A stretch of 64,000 nucleotides of DNA from Sphingomonas sp. UNC305MFCol5.2 (GCF_000712135.1 NZ_JOOE01000001.1:1054001-1118000); one strand, 5' to 3'. Counted from the stretch's first letter, positions 1 through 8,904 are shown. A program made the numbers and translations. The notes: a model not told the origin generated them from the sequence alone.

Positions 1-1340
1 TCCTCCTCGCCGGCGCGCTGGCGACCGGGCTGACCGCGCCCGCGCACGCCCAGCGCGGCCCCGCGGCGATCACGCCCGAGCATGTCCGTGCGCATGTCGA
101 TTACCTCGCCGGCCCGGCGCTGCGCGGCCGCGGCAGCGCGACGCCGGACGAGGCCGCCGCCGCCGCTTATGTCGCCTCGATGTTCCGCGGCTATCGCCTC
201 GCCACCGCGCCGGGGATGACCGGATACACCCAGCCGATCGACGTGATCAGCCTGCGGCTCGACGGAACGCCGGTGCTCACCGCAAACGGCAGCCCGGTCG
301 ATGCGCCCTTGCTCTTCTCCTCCACGGGCCAGCCGGTCCGCGGCAAATTGGTGGCCTATGCGGGCACCGATCCGAAGCAGGTTCCCGCCGCCGACGCCGT
401 GATCGTCACCGGCGCGGAGGTGAACGGCCTCCAGTTCGCCGGCGGGGTCGATCCCTCGAAGGTCAAATTGGTGATCATCCGCGCCACCGATCAGGTGCGC
501 GGCTATTATGAGCGCATCGGCGGCCGCCCCCGTCTGCCCCGCTATATCAAGGGCGAGACGCCGCGGGTGCGCCCGACCGTGCTGGCGCTCGGCGACGCCG
601 CGTTCGACAAGCTCGCCGCGCAGGACGGCGCCGACGTGGCGCTCGAACTGCCCGGCCTCGTCGAGCAGGCGCAGGTCACCACCAACGCCCTGGGCTATCT
701 GCCGGGCACCGATCCGAAGGCGGGCGTGATCCTGATCACCGCGCATCTCGACCATCTCGGCGTCCGCCCCGACGGCAAGGTGATGTACGGCGCCAATGAC
801 GATGCCTCGGGCACCGCCGCGGTGCTCGAGCTGGCGCGGACGCTCGTCGGCAGGAAGCATCGCCGCGGCATATTGTTCGTCGCTTATGGCAGCGAGGAAG
901 CCGGCGGCTTCGGCGCGCGCTGGTTCGCCGAGCACCCGCCGGTGCCGCTGTCGGACCTGGTCGCCAATCTCGAGATCGAGATGATCGGCCAGCAGGATCC
1001 CAAGCTCCCCGCCGGCACGATGATGATGACCGGCTATGAGCGCTCGACCTTCGGCGAGACGCTGAAGGCGCACGGCGCTCTGGTCACCACCGATCCGTAC
1101 CCTGAGCAGAACTTCTTCCAGCGCTCGGACAATTATGCCTTGGCGCTGAAGGGCGTGGTCGCCCACACCGTCTCGGGCTGGGCGACGGTGCCGACCTATC
1201 ACACTCCCGAAGATACCGTGGCGAACCTCGATCTGCCCTTCATGGCGCGGGCGATCCAGTCGCTGGTCGCGCCGCTCGCCAGCCTGGCGGACAGCAAGGC
1301 GAAGCCCGAATGGAAGCCGGGCGGCCGCCCGACCGAATGA
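1..1340 (+). CDS. M28-family zinc metallopeptidase, secreted (5' end outside window)
   Basis: The reading frame is already open at the first bases of the window, where it encodes the end of a signal peptide (LLAGALATGLTAPAHAQ), so the true start lies upstream; the ATG at 180 is internal. The mature part has the M28 aminopeptidase/carboxypeptidase metal-binding series in order: HLDHLG, GANDDASGTA, YGSEEAGG, IEMIG and YHTPEDT, which together supply two zinc-binding His, the bridging Asp and the catalytic Glu. An insert before the catalytic part (about residues 60-160 of the visible protein) fits a PA-type domain. Probably a periplasmic or outer-membrane-associated peptidase that trims N-terminal residues; the substrate is unknown. 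Its stop overlaps the start of the next small gene. Confidence 0.9.
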   Translation, partial: LLAGALATGLTAPAHAQRGPAAITPEHVRAHVDYLAGPALRGRGSATPDEAAAAAYVASMFRGYRLATAPGMTGYTQPIDVISLRLDGTPVLTANGSPVDAPLLFSSTGQPVRGKLVAYAGTDPKQVPAADAVIVTGAEVNGLQFAGGVDPSKVKLVIIRATDQVRGYYERIGGRPRLPRYIKGETPRVRPTVLALGDAAFDKLAAQDGADVALELPGLVEQAQVTTNALGYLPGTDPKAGVILITAHLDHLGVRPDGKVMYGANDDASGTAAVLELARTLVGRKHRRGILFVAYGSEEAGGFGARWFAEHPPVPLSDLVANLEIEMIGQQDPKLPAGTMMMTGYERSTFGETLKAHGALVTTDPYPEQNFFQRSDNYALALKGVVAHTVSGWATVPTYHTPEDTVANLDLPFMARAIQSLVAPLASLADSKAKPEWKPGGRPTE

Positions 1341-1567
1341 CGGCCGGCGAATTGCAGGACCTGCTGGTGACGGCTTTGGTGCGCAAGGCGGGCGGCAGCA
1401 AGCGCGACTGGCGCGCGGCATTGGGCAAGGTCCGCGTCTACAGTCCCGAGACGCATCCGCATTGCAACTGGTCGGTCGCCCCCTCGGGCAGCAACGGCGA
1501 GAATGCGATCATCGAGCGCCTGCTCGACGATGTCCGGGGGAAGTACCCGCTGGTGACGACGGACTGA
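1337..1567 (+). CDS. small conserved-looking hypothetical protein, 76 aa
   Basis: It starts at an ATG whose last bases form the stop of the M28 peptidase gene (ATGA overlap), so the two are probably translationally coupled. The product is hydrophilic, mixed alpha/beta in appearance (MTAGELQDLLVTALVRK at the start; CNWSV and GENAIIERLLDDVRGKYPL later), with no signal peptide or membrane segment. I do not recognise a named family. Coupling and correct codon use argue that it is real; an upstream in-frame ATG at 1310 would lie inside the peptidase gene and is less likely. Confidence 0.7.
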   Translation: MTAGELQDLLVTALVRKAGGSKRDWRAALGKVRVYSPETHPHCNWSVAPSGSNGENAIIERLLDDVRGKYPLVTTD

Positions 1568-1570
1568 TAA

Positions 1571-1691
1571 TTCCCTCTCCCCTTCAGGGGAGAGGGTGAT
1601 CGAACGAAGTGAGGTCGGGAGAGGGGCAAGCCGGATGCATTATCGACACGCCCCTCTCCCCGGCCCTCTCCCCGCAAGCGGAGAGAGGGAG
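1571..1691. repeat. dispersed palindromic element, family A, copy 1
   Basis: Intergenic element made of nested inverted repeats: CCCTCTCCCCTTCAGGGGAGAGGG at the left and TCTCCCCGCAAGCGGAGAGAGGGA at the right are each self-complementary, and the two ends also complement one another through CCCTCTCC/GGAGAGGG blocks. A second copy with the same ends lies at 43455-43560. Both copies abut the stop codon of a minus-strand gene (here metE), so the element may act as a 3' processing or termination structure. Confidence 0.8.
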
Positions 1692-1696
1692 TTAGG

Positions 1697-3982
1697 TCAC
1701 GCCGCGGCGCGCAGCGTCCGTGCGGCGGCGACCATCGCCTCGATCGCCGGCTTCACTTCGTCCCACTTCCGCGTCTTGAGCCCGCAATCGGGGTTCACCC
1801 AGAGCTGGTCAGGCCGCAGATGCTGCTGCGCCAGCCGCATCAGCGCCACCATCTCGTCCTCGCCCGGCACGCGTGGCGCGTGGATGTCGTACACCCCCGG
1901 CCCGATCGCACCGGGGTAGCGATATGCGGCGAAGCCCTCGAGCAGCTCCATCTGCGAGCGCGCGGTCTCGATCGAGATCACATCGGCGTCCATCGCCCCG
2001 ATCGCCGGCAGGATGTCGTTGAACTCCGAATAGCACATGTGCGTGTGGATCTGCGTCGCGTCCGCCACCCCCGCCGCGGAGAGCCGGAAGCAGGCCACCG
2101 CCCATTCGAGATAGGCCTCCCAGTCTCGCCGGCGCAGCGGCAACCCTTCCCGAAGCGCCGCCTCGTCGATCTGGATCGCCTTGCATCCCGCCGCCTCGAG
2201 GTCGACCACCTCGTCGCGGATCGCCAGCGCGATCTGCCGGCACGAAGCCTCCCGCGGCTGGTCGTCACGCACGAACGACCAGTTGAGGATGGTGACGGGC
2301 CCGGTGAGCATGCCCTTAACCGGCTTGGCGGTCAGGCTCTGCGCATAAAGCCACCATTCGACCGTCATCGGCGTCGGACGGGAAACGTCGCCGAACAGGA
2401 TCGGCGGCCGCACGCACCGCGAGCCATAGCTCTGCACCCAGCCGTTGACGGTGAACGCGAACCCCGAGAGCTGCTCGCCGAAATATTGGACCATGTCGTT
2501 GCGCTCGAACTCGCCATGGACGAGCATGTCGAGCCCGACCTCCTCCTGCCAGGCGATCGTCCGCGCCGTCTCCTCCCGCAGGAACGCCTCATATGCCGCG
2601 CCGTCCAGCTCGCCGCGATTGCGCCGTGCCCGGGCATTGCGCACCTCCGCGGTCTGCGGGAACGAACCGATCGTCGTGGTCGGGAACGCCGGCAGATCGA
2701 GCACCACCGCCTGCGCCACGATCCGCTCGCCGAAATTCGAGCGGCGTTCGTACATCGCATCGGTCACCGCCGCGGTCCGGATGGCGACCTCCGGATCGTG
2801 GACGCGCGGCGAGGCGCGGCGATCCGCATTCGCGCGCGCGGCCTTTGCCAGTTCCTCGGCGACGCTCGCCCGCCCCTCGTTCAACGCACGCTTGAGGACC
2901 GACAGTTCCTCGACCTTCTGCACCGCGAAGGCGAGCCATTCGGCCACATCGCCAAGCTTGCTTTCGAGCGCCAGATCGACCGGAACGTGGAGCAGCGAGC
3001 AGGATGGCGCGAGCACCAGATCGCGGCCCGCCGCAATCGGCGCGAGCCGCTGGATCAGTGCGTCGAGATCGGCGCGCCACACATTCCGGCCGTCGATCAC
3101 CCCGAGCGACAGCAGCATCGTCTTCGGCGCGGCCTTGAGCAGCGGATCAAGCTGCTCGGGCGCGCGGGCCAGATCGACGTGCAACCCCGCCACCGGCAAA
3201 GCCGCGGCGAAGGACAGATTCTCGCCGAGCCCGCCGAAATAGGTGGTGAGCATCAGCTTGGGCCCCGAGCGCGACAGCCGGGCATAAGCGCGAGTCAGCG
3301 CGCGCCGCTGCTTCTCGTCGAGGTCGAGCACCAGCACCGGCTCGTCGATCTGCACCCATTCGGCACCGACATGGGCGAGCTGGCCGAGAATCGCGGCATA
3401 GAGGCCCAGCACTTCGTCGAGCATGTCGAATGGATCGACCCCGCGCCCCTTGGCAAGGCTCAGCCAGGTGACCGGTCCGAGCAGCACCGGCCGCGTCTCG
3501 AAGCCCTGCGCCTTCGCCTCCCGATATTCGTCGACGATCTTCAGGCGATTGAGCGCGAGCTTCTGCCCCGCCAACTCGGGCACGAGATAGTGATAATTGG
3601 TGTCGAACCACTTGGTCATCTCGCAGGCAGTGACGCTGCCATGGACGTGGCCGCAGCCGTCGTCCTCGCCGGTGGTGCCGCGCGCCATCGCGAAATAGGT
3701 CGCGAGATCCGCCTCGCCGGCCGCGCTGCGATAGCGTTCGGGGATCGCGCCAAGCATCATGCTCGTGTCGAGAACATGATCGTAGAGCGAAAAATCGTTG
3801 GACGGCAGCCAGTCGGCGCCGAGCGCCTTCTGCCGCGCCCAGGCGGCGGTGCGCAGGCCCGAAGCGGCGTCGAGCAGTTCGGATTCAGAGGTCTTGCCTG
3901 CCCAATAAGCCTCGAGCGCGTGTTTGAGCTCGCGGCGGGGCCCGATGCGCGGGAACCCCAGTGTAGCAACAGTGACGGTCAT
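1697..3982 (-). CDS. metE: cobalamin-independent methionine synthase MetE
   Basis: Transfers the methyl group of 5-methyltetrahydropteroyl-triglutamate to homocysteine, giving methionine without B12; cytoplasmic, zinc-dependent. The 761-residue protein has the family's usual length. It begins MTVTVATLGFPRIGPRRELK, the typical MetE N-terminus, so the ATG at 3982 is used rather than the further-upstream ATG at 4081. The C-terminal barrel has the zinc/homocysteine signature (HTHMCYSEFND, and later NPDCGLKTRKWDEV). Upstream lies a cobalamin riboswitch (4101-4286), which explains regulation: B12 sufficiency should shut the gene off, presumably because the cell also has B12-dependent MetH. A 28-bp palindrome in the promoter region suggests a second, protein-mediated control. 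Confidence 0.97.
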   Translation of the reverse strand: MTVTVATLGFPRIGPRRELKHALEAYWAGKTSESELLDAASGLRTAAWARQKALGADWLPSNDFSLYDHVLDTSMMLGAIPERYRSAAGEADLATYFAMARGTTGEDDGCGHVHGSVTACEMTKWFDTNYHYLVPELAGQKLALNRLKIVDEYREAKAQGFETRPVLLGPVTWLSLAKGRGVDPFDMLDEVLGLYAAILGQLAHVGAEWVQIDEPVLVLDLDEKQRRALTRAYARLSRSGPKLMLTTYFGGLGENLSFAAALPVAGLHVDLARAPEQLDPLLKAAPKTMLLSLGVIDGRNVWRADLDALIQRLAPIAAGRDLVLAPSCSLLHVPVDLALESKLGDVAEWLAFAVQKVEELSVLKRALNEGRASVAEELAKAARANADRRASPRVHDPEVAIRTAAVTDAMYERRSNFGERIVAQAVVLDLPAFPTTTIGSFPQTAEVRNARARRNRGELDGAAYEAFLREETARTIAWQEEVGLDMLVHGEFERNDMVQYFGEQLSGFAFTVNGWVQSYGSRCVRPPILFGDVSRPTPMTVEWWLYAQSLTAKPVKGMLTGPVTILNWSFVRDDQPREASCRQIALAIRDEVVDLEAAGCKAIQIDEAALREGLPLRRRDWEAYLEWAVACFRLSAAGVADATQIHTHMCYSEFNDILPAIGAMDADVISIETARSQMELLEGFAAYRYPGAIGPGVYDIHAPRVPGEDEMVALMRLAQQHLRPDQLWVNPDCGLKTRKWDEVKPAIEAMVAAARTLRAAA

Positions 3983-4100
3983 GTTCTTCAACCCCGAAGA
4001 AAGGGGCGAGGCAGGAACCAGACACGAGCGGGCGCCCCGGAGGCGACCCCGCGACGACATGCAAGCGGCCAGCCCGGACACCCCGCCGGTGGACGTTATC

Positions 4101-4286
4101 GCGTCGCAGGCAGGTCTCCTGGCTCACGGGTCACGGCTGACGATCCGTCTTCCCGGGGCGCGAACCCCAGTGACACAAATGGACCGCAGCTCACCGCTTA
4201 CAGTTGCGGGGGCAGCGCCGGCATTTCACCGGCTTCCCGTCTTAGCTCCGCCGCGGGGCACGCCCCGGACGAAGAACCTTCGACGC
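4101..4286 (-). promoter_or_regulatory. cobalamin (AdoCbl-type) riboswitch in the metE leader
   Basis: Read on the minus strand this has the class hallmarks in order: GGGAAGCCGGTGAAATGCCGGCGCTG, then CCCGCAACTGTAAGCGG, and near the 3' side GTGAGCCAGGAGACCTGCCTG (the B12 box and its partner loop). P1 is visible: GCGTCG at 4286-4281 pairs with CGACGC at 4106-4101. About 118 bases separate the aptamer from the metE start; a short GC hairpin just before the ATG (CCCC-TTTCTTC-GGGG) could be part of the expression platform. Confidence 0.95.
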
Positions 4287-4321
4287 CGTCACGATTGGCA
4301 CTGCGGCGCGGCGCGGTCAAG

Positions 4322-4349
4322 TAACATATAAAGATATCTTTATATGTTA
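4322..4349. promoter_or_regulatory. 28-bp perfect palindrome upstream of the metE leader (likely operator)
   Basis: TAACATATAAAGAT followed by ATCTTTATATGTTA: 14-base arms with no spacer and no mismatch. It is sharply AT-rich in a GC-rich region, lies just upstream of the riboswitch, where the metE promoter must be, and begins 9 bases from the stop codon of the upstream glycosidase gene. Palindromes with an ATAAAGATATCTTTAT-type core are what one expects for ArsR-fold methionine/SAH-responsive repressors of alphaproteobacteria (SahR-like); that assignment is inference. Confidence 0.7.
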
Positions 4350-4358
4350 ACTCCCGCC

Positions 4359-6353
4359 TCAGCGCGGCTTGGCGAGCTGCCGGGCACTGCCTACCGGCTG
4401 AGCGAAGACCGGCTGGCCGTCGCGCGACCACTCCACCCGCTGGATGCGCGGCGAGCGCTTCGGGGTGCAGCGCATGTCGGGGCCCGGATTGGCGTGATAG
4501 ACGATCCAAGTCTCGCCTCCCGGCGTCGTGAAGAAGCCGTTGTGGCCGGGTGCATAAACGCCCGCCGCAGCCGACTTGGCGACCACCGGCTGGAGGCGCT
4601 TGGTCCAGGACTTCGCGTCGAGCAGGTCGCTGCCCGGCTTCGCATGCAGCAGCCCCACCGCATAATCGTCCGACCAGCAGGCGCTTCCCGAGTAAGAGAG
4701 GTAGATGTCGCCACGCGGCCCCTCGAAGAAGGCCGGCCCTTCGAGGATCTGGCGGCCGCCCTGGCGCTCCCAGCTCTGGTCGGGACGCGCGATGATCGTC
4801 TCCGGTCCCTCCAGCGTCACCGGATCGCGCATCGCGACGATCGACAGCACGCTGTCCGGCCCCACATAGGGCGAATAGACGAAATAGCGCTTGCCGCCCG
4901 CCGCGAAAGTAGTGCCGTCGATGCCCGCGTATCGGGTCTTCAGCTTGCCCATGTCCTGCCACGCGCCGGTGAGCGGATCGCTGGCATTGTTGCGCAGGAC
5001 GAAGATGCCGCGATGGGCGTCGTCATTATGGCCGGTCTCGGCAGCGGTGTAATAGATGTACCAGCTGCCATTGATGCGGTGCAGCTCGGGCGCCCAGATG
5101 GCCACGCCATTAGGTGCGGGCTGCGACGGCGCCTGCCAGACCAATTTCCGCTCGGCATTGGCCAGATCCGTGATGTTCTTCGTCCGCCAGATCTCCAGCC
5201 GATCGCCCAGCGTGTGCATGTAGTAATAAGTGTCGCCTTCGCGGTAGACCGAGGGATCGGGGCCCGACGGGAGCAAGGGGTTGGTGAAGGTACCCGCTTT
5301 CGCCTTCGAATCGTTGTCGGGGAAGGCGGCTACGATCGCGTCATATTGCTTGCGGTCGATCTGGATCATCGATCCGTGGCGCAGGCCCGCCGGCATCGCA
5401 TAGCGATCCCAGGCAGCGACGCCGCTGTTTCCCGAGACCTGATACCAGGGTCCGCGCAGCCGCGGCGCCTTCGACAGGCCATAGCTCGTGCCTGCATATT
5501 GTTCGTAATAGAGCAGCCAGTCCTGATCGTTGGGCGCGCGGATCAATGTCGGCGCCTCGCGGAAATTGGGGCTGAGCGGTGGACCCGGCTGCGGATAGGG
5601 GCCCGTCAGCGACGGCGCGCAGCTCATCCGGATCGTCTTGCCCGTGGTCCAGTCGTACGACGGATAGCGCTCGTCCTTGACGATCGCGCAATAGCCCGGC
5701 CCGGCATCGTCGGGCTGGAGGATCGTGTCGATCGTCGCCATGTCCCAGTCGAACAGCCGCCTTGGGCGCCCCTCGAAGGTCTTGAGGTCGCGCGACTGGA
5801 CATAGAGCGTGCGCTGGCTGGCCCAATAGCGCTCGGGATCCTTCGGATCACCGGGCACATTCGGCGTGTGCCAAGTCAACAGGAACTTGCCCGATCGTTG
5901 ATCGAAGAACAGCTTGGGCGCACCGATGCGCTGGAGCGCGCGCGCATGGCCCGGAATGTTCGAGAGATCGGGCTTATAGTTGCCCCAGGGCGTCCAGCGG
6001 ATCAGATCGTCCGAGACCCAGAAGCGGATATAGGGATCCTCGTCACTCTTATTGCCGACGAGGAAATAGCGCCCATCAGCGCCGCGCGCGATAGAGGCGT
6101 GGCCGTGATAGTCCTCCGAGACCGGACGGCCACCATTGACCTGCCGCCAGTGCAGCCCGTCCTCGCTCACGGAATAATAAAGCACGCCATAGCGCGCCTT
6201 GGTCATGTGCGCGAAGAGATAGGCCTTGGCAGGATCGACATACGGCGTTTCGGGCGCGCCGGGCGGCACTTGCGCTTGCTGCGCGTCAGCCGTGATTGCC
6301 GCCGTCAGCGCCAGAATGAGCGCGACCATTCCGCTCGATCGTCTCGCCATCAC
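4359..6353 (-). CDS. secreted two-domain GH43-type glycoside hydrolase
   Basis: A 664-residue protein with a signal peptide (about residues 1-24, ending ADA). It carries two propeller-like halves. Residues about 35-350 form a GH43/GH32-like module (repeated W-SDDL-RW, GAPKLFFD and YYEQYAGTSYGLS blocks). Residues about 355-660 are a clear GH43 domain: GPDPSVYREGDTYYYM holds the catalytic base Asp, YAGIDGTTF the pKa-modulating Asp, and LEGPAFFEGP the catalytic acid Glu. Such enzymes release arabinose or xylose from plant polysaccharides in the periplasm or outside. The substrate cannot be told from sequence; alpha-L-arabinofuranosidase or beta-xylosidase is likely. No transporter or other sugar gene adjoins it. 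Transcribed towards metE. Confidence 0.88.
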   Translation of the reverse strand: MMARRSSGMVALILALTAAITADAQQAQVPPGAPETPYVDPAKAYLFAHMTKARYGVLYYSVSEDGLHWRQVNGGRPVSEDYHGHASIARGADGRYFLVGNKSDEDPYIRFWVSDDLIRWTPWGNYKPDLSNIPGHARALQRIGAPKLFFDQRSGKFLLTWHTPNVPGDPKDPERYWASQRTLYVQSRDLKTFEGRPRRLFDWDMATIDTILQPDDAGPGYCAIVKDERYPSYDWTTGKTIRMSCAPSLTGPYPQPGPPLSPNFREAPTLIRAPNDQDWLLYYEQYAGTSYGLSKAPRLRGPWYQVSGNSGVAAWDRYAMPAGLRHGSMIQIDRKQYDAIVAAFPDNDSKAKAGTFTNPLLPSGPDPSVYREGDTYYYMHTLGDRLEIWRTKNITDLANAERKLVWQAPSQPAPNGVAIWAPELHRINGSWYIYYTAAETGHNDDAHRGIFVLRNNASDPLTGAWQDMGKLKTRYAGIDGTTFAAGGKRYFVYSPYVGPDSVLSIVAMRDPVTLEGPETIIARPDQSWERQGGRQILEGPAFFEGPRGDIYLSYSGSACWSDDYAVGLLHAKPGSDLLDAKSWTKRLQPVVAKSAAAGVYAPGHNGFFTTPGGETWIVYHANPGPDMRCTPKRSPRIQRVEWSRDGQPVFAQPVGSARQLAKPR

Positions 6354-6391
6354 CCTGCTCCCGTCGCTAGTGTCTAAGGCACTTTGCGCGC

Positions 6392-6420
6392 ATTCTCGAA
6401 AGGGTCGATGGCAATGTCAA
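6392..6420 (-). promoter_or_regulatory. possible promoter of the GH43 gene
   Basis: On the minus strand TTGACA (6420-6415) is followed after 17 bases by GAGAAT (6397-6392). The -35 is perfect; the -10 is weak. It ends about 40 bases before the GH43 start. The AT-rich stretch just upstream (TTGATATGATAAATA) could be a regulator site. Assigned on spacing only. Confidence 0.35.
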
Positions 6421-6462
6421 TATTTATCATATCAATGAGCTAAATGAGGATGCTGGCGCCGT

Positions 6463-8511
6463 TCAGGCGGCGTCAGCTTCGGACGGTTCGTCGATCTGCC
6501 CGGGCCGGTCATATTCCGCGAGCGCCTGGGGATAGCCGAGCAGGAAGCCCTGCACTTCGTCGCATCCTTCGCGCTGCAGCACCCCGAGCTGGCGCTCGGT
6601 CTCGATCCCCTCGGCGAGCACCGGGATCGCGAGGCTCTTGCCCAAAGCGAGCACTGCGCGGACGATCGCCACTGCCTGTGGGCTGTGCTCCAGCTCGGAG
6701 ACGAACAGCCGATCGAGCTTTATCTTGTCGAACGGGAAGGCGCGCAACGTCTCCAGTGAAGAATAGCCGGTGCCGAAATCGTCCAGCGCGACGCCGATTC
6801 CCATTGCCTTGATCTGGCGAAGGACGTGCAGCGCACGGTCGCGGTCGGCGATGATCGCGGTCTCGGTCAGCTCGATCTCGAGGCGGCGCGGCGGCAACCC
6901 GGTGTCGATCAGCACCTGATGGAACAATCGCGGCAAATCGGCATGGATCAGCTGCATCGGCGATACGTTGATCGCGACCTTGGCATCGTGAGGCCAGCCA
7001 ATCGCGTCCGAGCAGGCGCGGCGCAGCACCCATTCGCCCAGCGACAGGATCAGGCCGTTCTCCTCCGCGATCGGGATGAACAGGCTCGGTGCGATCGACC
7101 CGCGTATAGGGTGGGTCCAGCGTAGCAGCGCCTCATAGCCGGTCACCGCGTGCGTCGCGACCGACGTCTGCACTTGATAATGAAGCTCGAGCGCGCCCTG
7201 ATCGAGCGCGATCCGCAGATCGTTCGCCAGTTCCCGCCGGTCGCGGATCGCTTCGTCGAGCGGTGCATCGTAATAACAGGGCGCGGGCGAGCGCTGGGTC
7301 TTGGCGCGGTACATCGCCAGATCGGCGTTGTTCATCAGCGTCTCGGCATCGCCCGCGTCGGTCGGATAGACCGCGACGCCGAAGCTGGCACCGACCCGCG
7401 CCTCGAACTGCCCAAGCGCCAGCGGGGTTTCGAGCACCGTCTTGAGCCGATCGGTGAAGGCAGTCAGCTGGGCGCGATGCTCGAAGCAAATGAGCGCCAC
7501 GAACTCGTCGCCGCCAAAGCGGGCGATCATCTCGTTCCGTCCGAGCTGGCTTGCCATGCGTTGCGCGACGAGGAGCAGGACCTGGTCGCCGGCCTGATGG
7601 CCGTGGACGTCGTTGATCTCCTTGAAGTGGTTGAGGTCGATCGCCACCACGCCCAGCTGGCCACCGTTCGCGCGCGCGATCTCGAGCTGATGCTTGAGCT
7701 CCAACTGGAAATTGACGCGATTGGGCAACCCTGTGAGCGCGTCGTTCATCGCCATGTGGTGCAGCCGATCCATCGCGTCCGAACGAGTCCAGCGATCGAT
7801 CAGCGCCGCGGATACGCCGGCGGTGATCACCACCAGCCCCACCAGCGCCGTGGCGAGCGCGAGCGCATGCATCTGCTGCGGCTCGAGCGGTGCGGTGCTG
7901 AGGCGGAGCGGAGTGATGCGCAGCGCCGTCATTGCCACGAAATGCAGCGTCGCGATCGCCGTGACCAGCAGCGCCGTCCCTGCCGCGACACGGTGGCGGC
8001 CGATCCGGGGCGAAGTGAAAACGCCGAGCGCGGCGCCTGCAAAGACGACCGAGCACAGCACCGACGCGGCCACATAGGGGATCCGCCATTCGACCAGCCC
8101 GTCGACCCGATACGCCGCCATGCCGGTGAAGTGCATGCCCGAAATCGCGAGCCCGACGACTCCGCCTCCGACGACCGAATAGAGGCGGCCCCGACGCGAA
8201 ACGGCGATCCCGAACCCCACTCCCGTGCCGATGATCGCCGCGATCAGCGAGACGATGGTGAGCACCGGATCGAGCCGGACCGGAACTCCTGCGCGATATG
8301 CCAGCATCGCCACGAAATGGGTGCACCAGATCGTGGCGCCGGCGCCGACCGCAGTCAGGAACAGCCATGCGATGCGATGGGCGCCGTGCGTAACCTGCGC
8401 GCGGCCGAACATCTGCATGATCGCGAACGCGCCGGTGCAGCAGACGAACACTGCGAGAAGGACCAGCCAGGGATCATGATCCCTGCCGATGCACATGGCG
8501 ACGTCAATCAT
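6463..8511 (-). CDS. MHYT - GGDEF - EAL cyclic-di-GMP signalling protein
   Basis: A 682-residue inner-membrane protein. Residues 1-235 form the seven-helix MHYT sensor, with three histidine motifs at about 64-69 (THFVAM), 125-131 (GMHFTGM) and 189-194 (LHFVAM), thought to bind copper and sense oxygen, CO or NO. The GGDEF motif is intact (residues 333-337), so c-di-GMP synthesis is possible, but the usual RxxD inhibitory site just before it reads RNEM. The EAL domain (EALLRW at about 460, then ELTETAI, LDDFGTGYSS, KIKLDRLF, AEGIET) keeps the metal-binding and catalytic residues, so hydrolysis is possible too. Which activity dominates is unknown. Monocistronic; the 8512-8718 gap before the tRNA holds no gene I can support. 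Confidence 0.93.
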   Translation of the reverse strand: MIDVAMCIGRDHDPWLVLLAVFVCCTGAFAIMQMFGRAQVTHGAHRIAWLFLTAVGAGATIWCTHFVAMLAYRAGVPVRLDPVLTIVSLIAAIIGTGVGFGIAVSRRGRLYSVVGGGVVGLAISGMHFTGMAAYRVDGLVEWRIPYVAASVLCSVVFAGAALGVFTSPRIGRHRVAAGTALLVTAIATLHFVAMTALRITPLRLSTAPLEPQQMHALALATALVGLVVITAGVSAALIDRWTRSDAMDRLHHMAMNDALTGLPNRVNFQLELKHQLEIARANGGQLGVVAIDLNHFKEINDVHGHQAGDQVLLLVAQRMASQLGRNEMIARFGGDEFVALICFEHRAQLTAFTDRLKTVLETPLALGQFEARVGASFGVAVYPTDAGDAETLMNNADLAMYRAKTQRSPAPCYYDAPLDEAIRDRRELANDLRIALDQGALELHYQVQTSVATHAVTGYEALLRWTHPIRGSIAPSLFIPIAEENGLILSLGEWVLRRACSDAIGWPHDAKVAINVSPMQLIHADLPRLFHQVLIDTGLPPRRLEIELTETAIIADRDRALHVLRQIKAMGIGVALDDFGTGYSSLETLRAFPFDKIKLDRLFVSELEHSPQAVAIVRAVLALGKSLAIPVLAEGIETERQLGVLQREGCDEVQGFLLGYPQALAEYDRPGQIDEPSEADAA

Positions 8512-8718
8512 AAGGGCGCGACCCCGGCAAATTGCGGGCCGAATATGCCGACGCCGCTTGAATGCCCTTCCTGCGCAAGGCGGGTTAAGAGGAGATGAAG
8601 CTCCGGAGAGGCCAACCCTCGTCCATGATCATGCGGTGCGCTCGAGGAGCTCGAGGGGTAACGATGCCGGCGCCAAACGCGCCTGCCAGCCGTCCCGTGG
8701 GCGTGATGAGACGAGAAG

Positions 8719-8808
<90 letters not shown>

Positions 8809-8904
8809 GCGAGGTCTTAAGATGCCGACCATCGGGGTATCCCGAGACCGGCACCGGTCGATGAGGGCGGGCCATTAGCGCAATGAATCCGGGGCCGCAA
8901 GCGC

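Noticed and set aside
1596..1919. Possible gene across the family A repeat
   Set aside because: Translates palindromic repeat DNA and then the antisense of metE; not coding.
1820..4324. 834-residue open frame on the plus strand over metE
   Set aside because: It is the antisense shadow of metE and its leader; the product is Arg/His/Leu-rich with no family resemblance, while the other strand encodes a full MetE.
4344..6377. 677-residue plus-strand open frame
   Set aside because: Antisense to the GH43 gene; composition is that of a high-GC mirror frame and no motif is present.
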